From Antarcticirhabdus aurantiaca (GTDB taxonomy: Bacteria > Pseudomonadota > Alphaproteobacteria > Rhizobiales > Rhizobiaceae), in the NCBI RefSeq assembly GCF_009765365.1, contig NZ_VTOM01000026.1, positions 1 through 64,000 of the forward strand: DNA of 64,000 bases, written 5' to 3'. Positions 7,759 to 17,364 of the stretch are shown here, in pieces. The first letter of the stretch is position 1. Each line of letters starts with the position of its first letter. Both the position numbers and the translations under genes were made by a program. The notes beneath the pieces are model-generated. The model was not told the DNA's origin. It was given only the letters and a program-made list of their open reading frames with translations, and did not search any database.

Positions 7759-8853
7759 ATGCTCCGGACCTTGACGACGCTCGCGTTCCAGAACGCCCTG
7801 GCCCTCCCGCATCGGCGCTGGCGGCCCCGGCGTGAGGCTGCCCGGGAGGGCTATTCGATCCTCCTGCCGGTGCCGGCCGACCTCCCGCTTTTCTACCGCC
7901 TGGCCATGGCAACCCTGTCGCGCCAGACGCTGCGCGGGGCCAACGAGATCCTCGTCCTGCCCGACGCCAACATCGATGCGTTCCGCTCGCTGGTCGCGGC
8001 CGGAACGCCGTTCGAGCTCCCGCTACCCGTGCGCTGCATCTCGAGCCATCCCTGGCGGGACGCCCTGCGGCGCGCCGTCGGGCGGCCGCACTACAACCAT
8101 TTCACGCAGATCGTCCGCGGCATCGACCACGCGACCTCGCAGTACCTCGTCCTTCACGATGCCGACCTGTTTCTCACCGAGCCGGACTTTCTCGACCGCC
8201 AGCACGAGATCGCCGCCGCGGGGCGTCTCAGCCTCCTCGGCGTCGACGGCGCCAAGGACGACTGGTATCGGCGCAACGGCTTCGCCCACGTCGCCGCCAC
8301 CTGGGAACTCGTCTTCCGGTCGGACTGGGCGAGGCGCTTCCAGCCGTCCGAGCTGAGAAGCGGGACGCGGAGCCTCGGCGGCCGCCTGGGCGGTCACGAC
8401 ACCATGCTGTTTGCCCAGTGCCGCACCGCGCCCGACGAGATCGAGTGGCAGACGGTCGAGCACGGCTTCGTCCACTTCAACTACGTCATCTGCACCTATC
8501 GCGACTTCCTCAAGGTCCGGCGCCGGTTCGAGGACGAGCGCTTCATCATCCCCCTTCTGCGGCTCCTGATCGACGGCTTCGATCCGGACGGCCCCTATCC
8601 CGAAATCCCGGCCTGGAGCGACATCCTGCGCTGCCTCGACGGCGGGTCGGACAGGATCCTGTTTCCGAAGCCGGGAGCGGACCGGGGCAAGTACGCCGAA
8701 CTGCGCGACAGGCTGAACGCCCTGTGCCGGTCGGGTTTCGTTCCGCCGGATCGGGCCGCCGTGATGGAGGATCGCTTGCGAGCCTTCGACCGGATCTACG
8801 CGCCGGGCCGGTTCGAGCGCGTGGCGGCGCCCGCGATCGAGGCGGCCGCGTGA
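7759..8853 (+). CDS. Putative GT-A type glycosyltransferase
   Basis: 364 residues from ATG 7759 (AAGGAC about 12 bases upstream); an in-frame ATG at 7648 would overlap the previous gene. A nucleotide-sugar transferase pattern is visible: a beta-strand start GYSILLPVPADLP, then LVLHDADLFLTEP with a DxD metal site, and a later acidic GGHDTMLF segment. I could not place it in a numbered GT family. It overlaps the next gene by four bases (GTGA), so the two are translationally coupled. Acceptor and donor are unknown; role in repeat-unit assembly is inferred from location. Confidence 0.65.
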   Translation: MLRTLTTLAFQNALALPHRRWRPRREAAREGYSILLPVPADLPLFYRLAMATLSRQTLRGANEILVLPDANIDAFRSLVAAGTPFELPLPVRCISSHPWRDALRRAVGRPHYNHFTQIVRGIDHATSQYLVLHDADLFLTEPDFLDRQHEIAAAGRLSLLGVDGAKDDWYRRNGFAHVAATWELVFRSDWARRFQPSELRSGTRSLGGRLGGHDTMLFAQCRTAPDEIEWQTVEHGFVHFNYVICTYRDFLKVRRRFEDERFIIPLLRLLIDGFDPDGPYPEIPAWSDILRCLDGGSDRILFPKPGADRGKYAELRDRLNALCRSGFVPPDRAAVMEDRLRAFDRIYAPGRFERVAAPAIEAAA

Positions 8854-10616
8854 GCCCGGCGAGCCGAGCCGCCCGGTTGGTGGCGCGCGAGGAACGCGGA
8901 CCGGCCGCGCCGCCCCGCGACGCCCGCGCCGACGCGCGATCGGATCCGACGCTCGCCGCGGCGCTCGAGGGCTGGCGCATCGAGGGCCGCGCGCGCGTCG
9001 CGGCGCACTGGCGCGAGTTCCAGGATCTCCTGAGCGTCGTCGAGCCCTTGATCGAGGCGGGCCGCCACGGGGACGCGGCGGCGGCAGCACAGGTCGCCGC
9101 CAACCACGCCGTTTTGTGGCATCCCGGGATCTTCGCGAGCGGCGAGCTCGAGCGCCTCCTGCGTCGGCTGGGCGCGGCCGCCTTGTCCGCGCCCAGACCC
9201 GCGCCGCTGCCGGACACCGGTCGCGGCCGGCTGCGCGTCCTCCACGTCGCCAGCCAGGTGGGCGCGATCGGCGGCCATTCCCGCATGATCCGGCGCTGGA
9301 TCGCGCGGGACGGCGAGAACACCCACTCGCTCGCGCTGACCCGGCAGATCGAGCCTGTGCCCGCGCCGCTCGCCGAGACCGTGGCGAGGGCCGGCGGCGG
9401 GCTTCACCGCGTCAACAGGCGGCTGGGCGGGCTCATCGCCTGGGCGCGGGAGCTCCAGACCCACCTCGGCGATGCCGATCTCGTCGTGCTCCACGTCCAC
9501 AACATGGACGTCGTGCCGTTTCTCGCCCTCGGCGGCCTGGAGCGCAGCCCCCCGACGATCCTCCTGAACCACGGCGACCACCTGTTCTGGATCGGCGCCG
9601 AGTCTGCCGACGTCGTCGCCAGTTCCCGCCGCTCCGGCCACGCGCTGTCGGCGACGCGCCGGGGCATCGCGCCCGAGCGCAACCTCCTTCTTCCGCTCTG
9701 CCTGGAAGCCGCGCCGGAGCGGCAGCTCTCGCGAAGCGAAGCCAAACGCCGTCTCGGCCTGCCGGACGACGCCACGGTGATCCTCAGCGTGGCGCGCGCT
9801 TTGAAGTTTCGCCCGATCGCCGGGGCGAGCTTCGCCGACGCCTTCGTGCCGGTGCTGCGCGAGCACCCTCGCGCCCATCTCGTCGCCGTCGGCCCCGGCG
9901 GCACGGAGAATTGGTCCGCCGCGATGTCCGCGGTTCCCGGCCGCATCCACGCCTTCGCCGAGCGGCCGGACACCGCGACCTTCCTGGAAGCCGCCGACGT
10001 CTACGTCGATTCCTTCCCCTTCGCCTCCATCACCTCGCTCTCCGAGGCGGGGCTCGCCGGCCTGCCGCTCCTCACCCACCATGCCTTCGGCCCCGCAGCG
10101 GCGGTCGCCGGCGCCGACTCGCTCGGCCTCGACGACGTCCTTTTGCGCACCGAGACTCTCGCGGACTTCCGGGACCAGCTCCGCCGCCTCCTCGCCGACG
10201 CGGATCTGCGCGAAGCGGTCGGCCGCCGCACCCGAGCCCATATCGAGGCGGTCAACATGGGACCGGGCTGGGCGGACGACCTCGCCTCCGTCTACGGGCG
10301 CGTTCTCGATCTGCCGCGCCGGCGCGACGCGCCCGCATCGTCCCGTCTCGGCCCATCCCTGCACTTCGACGACATCGACGTCTTCGCGCCCTTCCTGTTC
10401 GGAACGGCGGGGCAGGGCGCGACGGCGGCGGATCGGCGCGCCCTGTCGACCGAGTTCGTTCTTAAGATCGCGCCGATGCGCTGGCGCCTGCGCCACCTCG
10501 CGGGTCTCGCCTGGCGTCGCCAGCTCCGCACCCGCTCCCCGCTCCGGATCTGGCGCTACCTCGTGCCCGAATGGCTGACGTGCCGGTGGCGCTCGCGCCG
10601 GCCCGGAGGCGCGTGA
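8850..10616 (+). CDS. GT-B (GT4-like) glycosyltransferase
   Basis: 588 residues from a GTG that overlaps the previous stop. An N-terminal helical extension of about 115 residues precedes a Rossmann start RLRVLHVASQVGAIGGHSRM. The C-terminal donor domain shows ILSVARALKFRPIAG and the loop VYVDSFPFASITSLSEAGLAG, which resembles the nucleotide-sugar binding region of GT4/GT41 enzymes. A basic C-terminal tail of about 60 residues may contact the membrane. It ends TGATG with the next start. The N-terminal extension is longer than in typical GT4 proteins. Confidence 0.75.
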   Translation: MSPASRAARLVAREERGPAAPPRDARADARSDPTLAAALEGWRIEGRARVAAHWREFQDLLSVVEPLIEAGRHGDAAAAAQVAANHAVLWHPGIFASGELERLLRRLGAAALSAPRPAPLPDTGRGRLRVLHVASQVGAIGGHSRMIRRWIARDGENTHSLALTRQIEPVPAPLAETVARAGGGLHRVNRRLGGLIAWARELQTHLGDADLVVLHVHNMDVVPFLALGGLERSPPTILLNHGDHLFWIGAESADVVASSRRSGHALSATRRGIAPERNLLLPLCLEAAPERQLSRSEAKRRLGLPDDATVILSVARALKFRPIAGASFADAFVPVLREHPRAHLVAVGPGGTENWSAAMSAVPGRIHAFAERPDTATFLEAADVYVDSFPFASITSLSEAGLAGLPLLTHHAFGPAAAVAGADSLGLDDVLLRTETLADFRDQLRRLLADADLREAVGRRTRAHIEAVNMGPGWADDLASVYGRVLDLPRRRDAPASSRLGPSLHFDDIDVFAPFLFGTAGQGATAADRRALSTEFVLKIAPMRWRLRHLAGLAWRRQLRTRSPLRIWRYLVPEWLTCRWRSRRPGGA

Positions 10617-12685
10617 TGAGCGGGGCCGGGGCGCCGGCCCGAGCCCGTGTGCGAGCCGGGGAGCCGCCGATCAGCGTCCTGTTCTGCGCCGATCCGGGAT
10701 ACGTCCAGCACCTCGCCGTCGCCGCCGTCTCGTTGGCCCGAAGCAACCCGGACTGCACCCTCGACGTACATCTCCTCGCCCGGGCGCGGGACCCGGCGGT
10801 CGAAGCCCGGCTCGCGCGCTCCCTCGCCGCCTTCCCGAACCTGTCGCTCACCATCCACCACGTCGATGCCGCGGATCTCGGCCGCCTGCCGGTCGCTCGT
10901 TACTGGACGCCCGACGTTTATCTCCGCTATCTCGCCCCCGACGTGCTGCCGGCATCCCTGGAGCGGGTGCTCTATCTCGACTGCGACCTCGTCGTGCTCG
11001 ACGACATCCGGCCGCTCTGGCAAACCGACCTCGATGGCCGCGCTCTTGGTGCCGCGTCGGATTTTCCCTGGGATCCCGATGGGTCGGACGCGGCGCGGCG
11101 CGGTGCCCTCGGGATCGCTCTGGATCGTCCCTACGTCAATTCCGGCGTCCTCCTCCTCGACCTCGGGCGCTGGCGCCGGGACGCGATCGCGCCTCGCCTG
11201 TTCGATTTCGCCGAGCGCCACGCGTGCGATCTCGTCTTTCCCGACCAGGACGCCCTCAACGCCGTTCTCGGCGGCGACATCCACCTCCTCGACTGCCGGT
11301 GGAACCTCCAGGCCCGCATGATCGGGCTCGCGCGCAAGGCCTTTCCCGACGAGTTCGCGGCGACCCGCCACGCGCGTCGGCACCCGGCGATCCTCCACTA
11401 CACCACCGCCGACAAGCCCTGGCTCTTCCGCTCGAACGCCGCGCGCAAGGCCGACTATCTTCGCCACCTGCGCCTGACGGACTGGGCCGACGCGGCTCCG
11501 GCGACGGCGGGCCGGCTCGCACGCCTCGAACATCGCCTGGGACGAATGCTGCTGACGGCGGGCATCGACCACGTCCGCGTCGCGACGCGGCTCGCCTCCG
11601 CCTCCGCGCGGCTTTCGGGCCGCAGCCGCCGAGCCCCGCGGACAGGCGCGGCGGCCGGGCTTCGTCCGGACGCCTCCGAGCCGCCGGCGATCAGCGTGAT
11701 CGTCAACAACTACAACTACGCCGCCTTCCTGGCCGAGGCGGTGGAGAGCGCCCTGCAGCAGGACCATCCGTCCTTCGAGGTGATCGTCGTCGACGACGGT
11801 TCGAGCGACGACTCGCGGGCGCGCATCCTCGGCTTCAGCGAGCGCGTGCGCGCCGTCTTCCAGGAGAACCGCGGCCAGGCGGCCGCGATCAATGCCGGCG
11901 TTCGGGCGAGCCGGGGCGAGATCCTGTGCTTCCTCGATTCCGACGACCGGTGGAACCCCGACAAGCTGTCCCGCGTCGCGGCGGCCTTCGCGGCCGATCC
12001 GGGCGCCGTTCTCGCCTATCATCGTCTTCAGCCGGCGCGCGCCGGGGACGTCCGACCCCGCCGCGCGATCCCGCGCGCCCTGTGCCGCGGCGATATCGCG
12101 CCGCGGCTTTTCCGCTCGGCGGGCTGGTGGCCGTTTCCGATGACCTCGGCGGTCGCCGTCCGCCGCTCGGCCTGGGAGCGGGCCGGCGACATCCCCGAAG
12201 CCTTCCGCATCTCGGCCGATGCTTGGCTCGTCGGGATCTATCCCTTTCTCGGGCGCGTCGCGGCGATCCCCGACGCGCTCGGCACCTACCGGCTTCACGA
12301 CAATGCCTGGTCGCGCGAGACCGACGATCCCGCGATGACGCGCCGGCGCATGGCGCACTGGGCTGCGGTGGTCGATGCGACCAACCGCTATTTCGAGGCG
12401 CGCGGCCTGCCGAGCCGCCTCGACCGCGCCGACCACCTGCCGTTGCGCGTCGCTGCGGCGAGCCTTCGCGGCGCGACGCTTGCCGAACGGGTCCGGATCG
12501 CGCTCGCCGGCCTTGCCTTCGCGGGCGAGCCCAACCCGCTCCGCCGCCTGCGCGACACGCTGCGCACGGCGCGGCAGCTCACCGGGCCCGGGTTGCAACC
12601 GGTCTCGATGCAACACAACCAAACGGATGGCCGACCTCAGCCGAACGGTCAGGTCGCGGTCGGCGCGTCTTCGCCGCCAGAGTGA
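10616..12685 (+). CDS. Bifunctional GT8-GT2 fusion glycosyltransferase
   Basis: 689 residues from ATG 10616, with GGAGG six bases upstream; a longer frame from 10571 lacks support. The first half is GT8-like: VLFCADPGYVQHLAVAA, the DxD pair Asp122/Asp124 in LYLDCDLVVL, VNSGVLLLDL and FPDQDALNAVL. After a linker (about 300-350) comes a GT2 domain: ISVIVNNYNYAAFLAEAVES, EVIVVDDGSSDDS, NRGQAAAINAG and the DxDD site at 441-444 (FLDSDDRW). Each half carries its own metal site, so two successive transfers by one polypeptide are plausible. No frame break separates the halves. Confidence 0.85.
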   Translation: MSGAGAPARARVRAGEPPISVLFCADPGYVQHLAVAAVSLARSNPDCTLDVHLLARARDPAVEARLARSLAAFPNLSLTIHHVDAADLGRLPVARYWTPDVYLRYLAPDVLPASLERVLYLDCDLVVLDDIRPLWQTDLDGRALGAASDFPWDPDGSDAARRGALGIALDRPYVNSGVLLLDLGRWRRDAIAPRLFDFAERHACDLVFPDQDALNAVLGGDIHLLDCRWNLQARMIGLARKAFPDEFAATRHARRHPAILHYTTADKPWLFRSNAARKADYLRHLRLTDWADAAPATAGRLARLEHRLGRMLLTAGIDHVRVATRLASASARLSGRSRRAPRTGAAAGLRPDASEPPAISVIVNNYNYAAFLAEAVESALQQDHPSFEVIVVDDGSSDDSRARILGFSERVRAVFQENRGQAAAINAGVRASRGEILCFLDSDDRWNPDKLSRVAAAFAADPGAVLAYHRLQPARAGDVRPRRAIPRALCRGDIAPRLFRSAGWWPFPMTSAVAVRRSAWERAGDIPEAFRISADAWLVGIYPFLGRVAAIPDALGTYRLHDNAWSRETDDPAMTRRRMAHWAAVVDATNRYFEARGLPSRLDRADHLPLRVAAASLRGATLAERVRIALAGLAFAGEPNPLRRLRDTLRTARQLTGPGLQPVSMQHNQTDGRPQPNGQVAVGASSPPE

Positions 12686-12858
12686 GGCCGCATCGCTCGC
12701 CGCGGCATCGCTTGCTCGAGCGGAACGAGACACGAGGCGCTCGCGGCGACGCGGCACGGGAGCTTCATGACCGGACGTCCTTTGTCGAGCCAGGACGGGC
12801 AGGCGCTGCCCTTTCGGCCGCAGCGAGCCCGCGTCGCGTGCCCGCGGGGCGGGCGGCC

Positions 12859-14346
12859 ATGAGCGCGGTCCGCCGCTCCATCCTGTTCTCGGCGGTCGAC
12901 AAGTACGTGGCGCAGATCCTTCTCGTCGCGACGACCGCCGTGATGGCGCGGATCCTGACGCCGGCCGAGACGGGGCTCTACCTCGTCGCCGGCGCGATGA
13001 TCCTCCTCGTCGACAACTTCCGCACCTTCGGGGTCGGCGTCTTCATCGTGCAGGCGCCGGACCTGCAGCCGGAAACGGTCCGCTCGGCCTTCACCATCAC
13101 TCTTCTTCTGTCCGTCCTGGCCGGGGCGGGGGTGTTCGCGGCGGCCGGCCCGATGGCGGACTTCTACGGCGATGCAGAGTTGGCGGGTCTCCTGCGCCTC
13201 TCCGCCCTCAGCTTCCTCGCGGTTCCCTTCGGAACGCCGCTCATCGCCCTCCTGCAGCGCGACCTCGCCTTCCGGCCGCTCGCCGTCGCCAACGTCGCGG
13301 CGGCGGTGGCGAGCGCGGCCGTGACGGTCGGGCTCGGCCTCGCCGGCTTCGGGGCGGCGAGCTATGTCTGGGGCTTCATCGCGTCGGGCTTCGTTACGAC
13401 GCTCGTCGTCCTGGCGCAGCGGCCCGAGCCCTGGGTCTTCCGGCCGTGCCTCGCCGGTTCCGGGCGCATCCTCGCCTTCGGAACCACCTCCGCGGCGGTC
13501 ACCGTCGTCAACATGGCCAACGACCTCCTGCCGCGGCTGATCTTCGGCCGCCTCCTTGGCTTCGACGCGGTCGCCCTCTACGGCCGCGCGACGACGATCT
13601 GCCAGCTGCCGGACCGGGCGCTCGTCCAGGCGCTGCAGCCGGTGGTGCTGCCGGCCATGGCGGCGCACCGGCGGCAGGGCGGCGACCTCAAGCGGAGCTA
13701 TCTCCACGGGCACGCCATGATGTCGGTGTTCCAGTGGCCGGCGCTCGTCATGCTGGCGCTCCTCGCCGAGCCGGTGGTCCGCGTCCTGCTGGGCTCCCAA
13801 TGGTTCGGCTCGGTGCCGCTCGTGCGCCTGATGGCGGTCGCGACGATGGCGCTCGCTCCCGCCTTCATGACCTATCCCGTCCTCGTCGCCACGGGGCGCA
13901 TCCGCGACACGCTCACCTCGAGCCTGATCGCGCTGCCGCCTTCGGTGCTGATCTTCTGGATCGCGGCCAATTCCGGCGTCGAGGCCGCCGCGGCGAGCCT
14001 TCTGATCGCCGCGCCGCTGCAGATGGGCGCCGCCCTGTTTTTCGTGCGCCGGGCGATCGGGATCAGCATTCGCGATCTCGTCGAGGCCTCCCGGGCGAGC
14101 CTTTCGGCGACGCTGGGCACGGCCTTCATTCCCGGGCTGATCGTTGCCTTGTCGCCGAATGGGCTCGCGCCGAGCTGGCCGGAAACCGCGGTCGCGCTCC
14201 TGGGCGGCGGGCTCGGCTGGCTCGCTGCGGTCCGGCTGGTCCGTCATCCCGTCTGCGCCGAGATCGACGGCCTCGTGGAGCTTCTCGCCCGGCGTCTTTC
14301 GCGGCGGACGACCGGGCTTCCCGCCCGCGCGAACGAGGGAGGGTGA
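12859..14346 (+). CDS. Wzx-type polysaccharide flippase (MOP superfamily)
   Basis: 495 residues dominated by hydrophobic segments (about 12-14 predicted membrane helices). The N-terminus (SILFSAVDKYVAQILLVATT; VMARILTPAETGLYLVAGA) is typical of the polysaccharide-synthesis MOP branch. The family moves undecaprenyl-diphosphate-linked repeat units from the cytoplasmic to the periplasmic leaflet. ATG 12859 was chosen because hydrophobic family sequence begins there; the 173-base gap upstream encodes nothing recognisable. With the ligase-like protein at 24963 and the ExoP-like protein at 30310 it completes a Wzx/Wzy-dependent set. Confidence 0.88.
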   Translation: MSAVRRSILFSAVDKYVAQILLVATTAVMARILTPAETGLYLVAGAMILLVDNFRTFGVGVFIVQAPDLQPETVRSAFTITLLLSVLAGAGVFAAAGPMADFYGDAELAGLLRLSALSFLAVPFGTPLIALLQRDLAFRPLAVANVAAAVASAAVTVGLGLAGFGAASYVWGFIASGFVTTLVVLAQRPEPWVFRPCLAGSGRILAFGTTSAAVTVVNMANDLLPRLIFGRLLGFDAVALYGRATTICQLPDRALVQALQPVVLPAMAAHRRQGGDLKRSYLHGHAMMSVFQWPALVMLALLAEPVVRVLLGSQWFGSVPLVRLMAVATMALAPAFMTYPVLVATGRIRDTLTSSLIALPPSVLIFWIAANSGVEAAAASLLIAAPLQMGAALFFVRRAIGISIRDLVEASRASLSATLGTAFIPGLIVALSPNGLAPSWPETAVALLGGGLGWLAAVRLVRHPVCAEIDGLVELLARRLSRRTTGLPARANEGG

Positions 14347-14381
14347 GGCGACCCGTCCGCCTGGCCGAGGAACCACACGAC

Positions 14382-15665
14382 ATGCGCGTCCTGATCTCCG
14401 CCTATGCCTGCGAGCCCGGCGCCGGATCCGAACTGGGGAAGGGGTGGAACTTCAGCTGCGAGCTGGCACGCCAGGGCCACGAGGTGACGGTCCTGACCTG
14501 CGGCTCGCATCATCGCGACGCGATCGAGCGGCACGCCGCCGCCCACGGCCTGCCGGAGGGCCTGCGCTTCGCCTGGCACGACGTTCCCGGCTGGTCCGGC
14601 CCGGGCTACGCGAACGCGCGCCACATCCGCCAGCACTATCTCGCCTGGCAGCTGACAGTGCGAAGAACCGCGGCGGCGCTGCTCGCGCGGGCGCCCTTCG
14701 ACGTCGTCCACCACCTGACCTGGACCGTTCTGCGCTGGCCGTCCTTTCTCGGCGGCCTCGGCCCCCGCTTCGTGTTCGGCCCCGTCGGCGGCGGCCAGGG
14801 CTCGCCGAAGCCGCTGCGCAAGGGGCTGCCGCGCCGCTGCCTGCGTGCCGAGCGACGGCGCGACGCCATCAATCTCTGGAGCCGGGTCGATCCGCTGGTT
14901 CTGGGCGCCCTGTCGCGCGCCGACGCGATCCTCGTCACGGACGCTGCGACCCTGCGCCACGTGCCGGTCTGGCTGCGCGGGCGCGCCCACGTCGTCGTCG
15001 ACGTCACCGCTCCGCCGGCCCGGCGCGCGATCGAGCGGCCGGCCCGGGAGGATCCGGCGATCCTCTTTGCCGGCCGGCTCGAAGGCTGGAAGGGCGTCCA
15101 TCTCGCCTTGGGCGCCGTCGCGCGGCTGCGCCGGCATCGTTCCGGCCTCGTCTTCACCGTGGCCGGTTCCGGTCCCGAGGAGGCCTATTTTCGCGCGGAA
15201 GCGGCGCGGCTCGGCCTCGGCGAGGCCGTCCGCTTCCTCGGCGCCGTGCCGCACGAGGCGATGGGCGCGGTCTACGCCGCGCACGACCTCCTGCTCTTTC
15301 CGAGCCTCCACGATTCCGGGCCGCACGTCATCGGCGAGGCCTTCGCGCACGGCCTGCCGGTCGTCTGCCTCGACCTCGGCGGGCCGGCCATCGCGGTGAC
15401 CGAGAGGTGCGGTGCGGTGGTCAAAACCGGCGGCCGCAGCCGGTCGGACGTCGAGGCGGCGCTTGCCGAAGCGGTTGACGCCCTCCTGGTCGCGCCCGAG
15501 GCGCTGGAGCGCGCCCGCCTCGGCGCCTTCGAGCGTGCCGAGGCGCTGGGCTACCCCGCCCATGTCGAGGCGATCGTCGAGCGCTTCTACCAGACCCCGC
15601 GCGCCGCAGCCCGGCGCCTGGCCGCCATGCCGAATGGGCCGATCCCCCCTGCCCGAAAGGCGTAG
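14382..15665 (+). CDS. GT4 family glycosyltransferase
   Basis: 427 residues from ATG 14382 (GAGGAACC upstream). The N-terminus [19 protein letters not shown] and GPVGGGQ segment match a common GT4 subgroup in exopolysaccharide loci. The C-terminal donor-binding domain has [27 protein letters not shown] and the [22 protein letters not shown] block with the conserved E-x7-E-like arrangement. It should be a cytoplasmic, peripheral enzyme adding one sugar to the growing unit. It follows the flippase gene by 35 bases and precedes the amino-sugar module. Confidence 0.85.
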   Translation: MRVLISAYACEPGAGSELGKGWNFSCELARQGHEVTVLTCGSHHRDAIERHAAAHGLPEGLRFAWHDVPGWSGPGYANARHIRQHYLAWQLTVRRTAAALLARAPFDVVHHLTWTVLRWPSFLGGLGPRFVFGPVGGGQGSPKPLRKGLPRRCLRAERRRDAINLWSRVDPLVLGALSRADAILVTDAATLRHVPVWLRGRAHVVVDVTAPPARRAIERPAREDPAILFAGRLEGWKGVHLALGAVARLRRHRSGLVFTVAGSGPEEAYFRAEAARLGLGEAVRFLGAVPHEAMGAVYAAHDLLLFPSLHDSGPHVIGEAFAHGLPVVCLDLGGPAIAVTERCGAVVKTGGRSRSDVEAALAEAVDALLVAPEALERARLGAFERAEALGYPAHVEAIVERFYQTPRAAARRLAAMPNGPIPPARKA

Positions 15666-15787
15666 GTGCGCTCCCGTCGAATGGCGGAGCGCGATGCGGT
15701 TCGAGCCCCCCATTGGACGAGATGCCTTGCCCCGCGGATGGCGTGCATGATCGCGGCGATGAACGGACCAGCGACCGGGGGAGCCGC

Positions 15788-16339
15788 ATGCCGATCCATT
15801 CCAGCGACATAGCCGACGACGTCGTCGTCACCCATCCCGACCTCGTGAACCTTTACGGCTGCCGGATCGGGGCGGGGACCCGCATCGGGCCCTTCGTCGA
15901 GATCCAGAAGAACGCCGTCGTCGGCGAGCGCTGCAAGATCTCCTCGCACAGCTTCGTCTGCGAGGGGGTGACGATCGAGGCCGAGGTCATGATCGCCCAC
16001 GGCGTCATGTTCACCAACGGGCTCCTTCCCCGCGCCACCAACGAGGACGGCTCCATCCAGCGCGACGGCGACTGGGAATGCACGCCGACGCTCGTGTGCC
16101 GCCGCGCCGCCATCGGGTCCAACGCGACGATCGTCTGCGGCGTCACGATCGGCGAGGGCGCGCTCGTGGCGGCCGGCGCCGTGGTGACGCGCGACGTGCC
16201 CGACCACGCGATCGTCGCGGGCAACCCGGCGCGGGTGATCGGGGACGTGCGCGTGCGCCTCGCCGACGCCCGCCCACATCCCAACCGGCTGCGCCGCGCC
16301 GGCGGCGGTGTCGCCCTCGCGGCGGGAGACGCCCGATGA
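15788..16339 (+). CDS. Left-handed beta-helix acyltransferase (WlbB/WbpD-like)
   Basis: 183 residues from ATG 15788, with GGGGGAG nine bases upstream; the frame also opens at 15713 but without family sequence. Repeating hexapeptides ([56 protein letters not shown]) form the LpxA-type helix, and [15 protein letters not shown] is the usual C-terminal signature. WlbB/WbpD enzymes N-acetylate UDP-3-amino-3-deoxy sugars. It ends ATGA with an oxidoreductase gene and is followed by an aminotransferase, the same three activities that build 2,3-diacetamido sugars. A different acyl group or 3-amino sugar is possible. Confidence 0.85.
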   Translation: MPIHSSDIADDVVVTHPDLVNLYGCRIGAGTRIGPFVEIQKNAVVGERCKISSHSFVCEGVTIEAEVMIAHGVMFTNGLLPRATNEDGSIQRDGDWECTPTLVCRRAAIGSNATIVCGVTIGEGALVAAGAVVTRDVPDHAIVAGNPARVIGDVRVRLADARPHPNRLRRAGGGVALAAGDAR

Positions 16340-17364
16340 TCCGGGCCGGCATCGTCGGCTACGGCTATTGGGGGCCGAACCTCGCGCGCGCCGTGGCGGA
16401 ATCGGGCCTCCTGTCTGTGGAGATGATCGCCGACCGGTCGGCCCCGGCGCTGGAGCGCGCCGGCCGCCGGCACCCCTCCACCCGCATGACCACCGACTGG
16501 CGCAGCCTCGTCGCGGATCCCTCGATCGACGCGGTGCTCGTCGCGACACCCGTCGACACGCATTTCGAGATCGCGCTCGCGGCCCTCAAGGCCGGCAAGC
16601 ACGTCCTCGTGGAGAAGCCGATCACCGACAAGGTCGCGACGGCCGCCATCCTCGTCGAGGAAGCCGCGCGCCGGCGCCTCGTCCTGATGGTCGACCACAC
16701 CTTCGTCTATACCGGCGCGGTGCGGAAGATCGCCGAGCTCGTCTCGTCCGGCGCGATCGGCGACGTCTACTACTACGACTCCACCCGCGTGAATCTCGGA
16801 CTGTTCCAGCGCGACGTCAACGTGATCTGGGACCTCGCCGTCCACGACTTCTCGATCCTGGACCATCTCCTGACGGCGCGGCCCGTCGCCGTGTCCGCGA
16901 GCGGCGCCGGCTTCGTGCCGGACAGTCCGGAGAACATGGCGCACCTGTCGATCTACTACGACGACGGCGCGCTGGCCCACCTCAACGTCAACTGGCTGGC
17001 CCCGGTGAAGATCCGCCAGACCCTGATCGGCGGCAGCCGACGGATGGTGATCTACGACGACATGCAGACCAGCGAGAAGGTCAAGGTCTACGACCGCGGC
17101 GTCATGGCCGGCGAGTGCGCCAGCCCCTCGCGCGAGAGCCTCGTGTCGTACCGGATCGGCGAGATGTCGGCGCCGGTCATCTCGTCCAGGGAAGCGCTCG
17201 TGACGGAGATGGAGGAGTTCGCCCGCTGCATCGCCTCGAACGCCCGCCCGATCACCTGCGGCGAGAGCGGCCTGCGGGTCGTCGAGATGCTGGCCGCCGC
17301 CACGCGCTCCATGGCGCTGCGCGGCCAACCGATGGAACTCGCGCCCGAAAGGCTGGCGTCATGA
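16336..17364 (+). CDS. Gfo/Idh/MocA oxidoreductase (WlbA/WbpB-like sugar 3-dehydrogenase)
   Basis: 342 residues. The NAD-binding start [18 protein letters not shown], the [12 protein letters not shown] motif with the conserved Lys, and [13 protein letters not shown] with the catalytic-region His are typical of the nucleotide-sugar branch of the family. The likely reaction is oxidation of a UDP-sugar at C3 to the ketone that the next gene's aminotransferase then aminates. The start overlaps the acyltransferase stop (ATGA) and its own stop overlaps the aminotransferase start (ATGA), so all three are coupled. No C6-dehydrogenase (WbpA) is in this window, so the exact substrate is open. Confidence 0.85.
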   Translation: MIRAGIVGYGYWGPNLARAVAESGLLSVEMIADRSAPALERAGRRHPSTRMTTDWRSLVADPSIDAVLVATPVDTHFEIALAALKAGKHVLVEKPITDKVATAAILVEEAARRRLVLMVDHTFVYTGAVRKIAELVSSGAIGDVYYYDSTRVNLGLFQRDVNVIWDLAVHDFSILDHLLTARPVAVSASGAGFVPDSPENMAHLSIYYDDGALAHLNVNWLAPVKIRQTLIGGSRRMVIYDDMQTSEKVKVYDRGVMAGECASPSRESLVSYRIGEMSAPVISSREALVTEMEEFARCIASNARPITCGESGLRVVEMLAAATRSMALRGQPMELAPERLAS

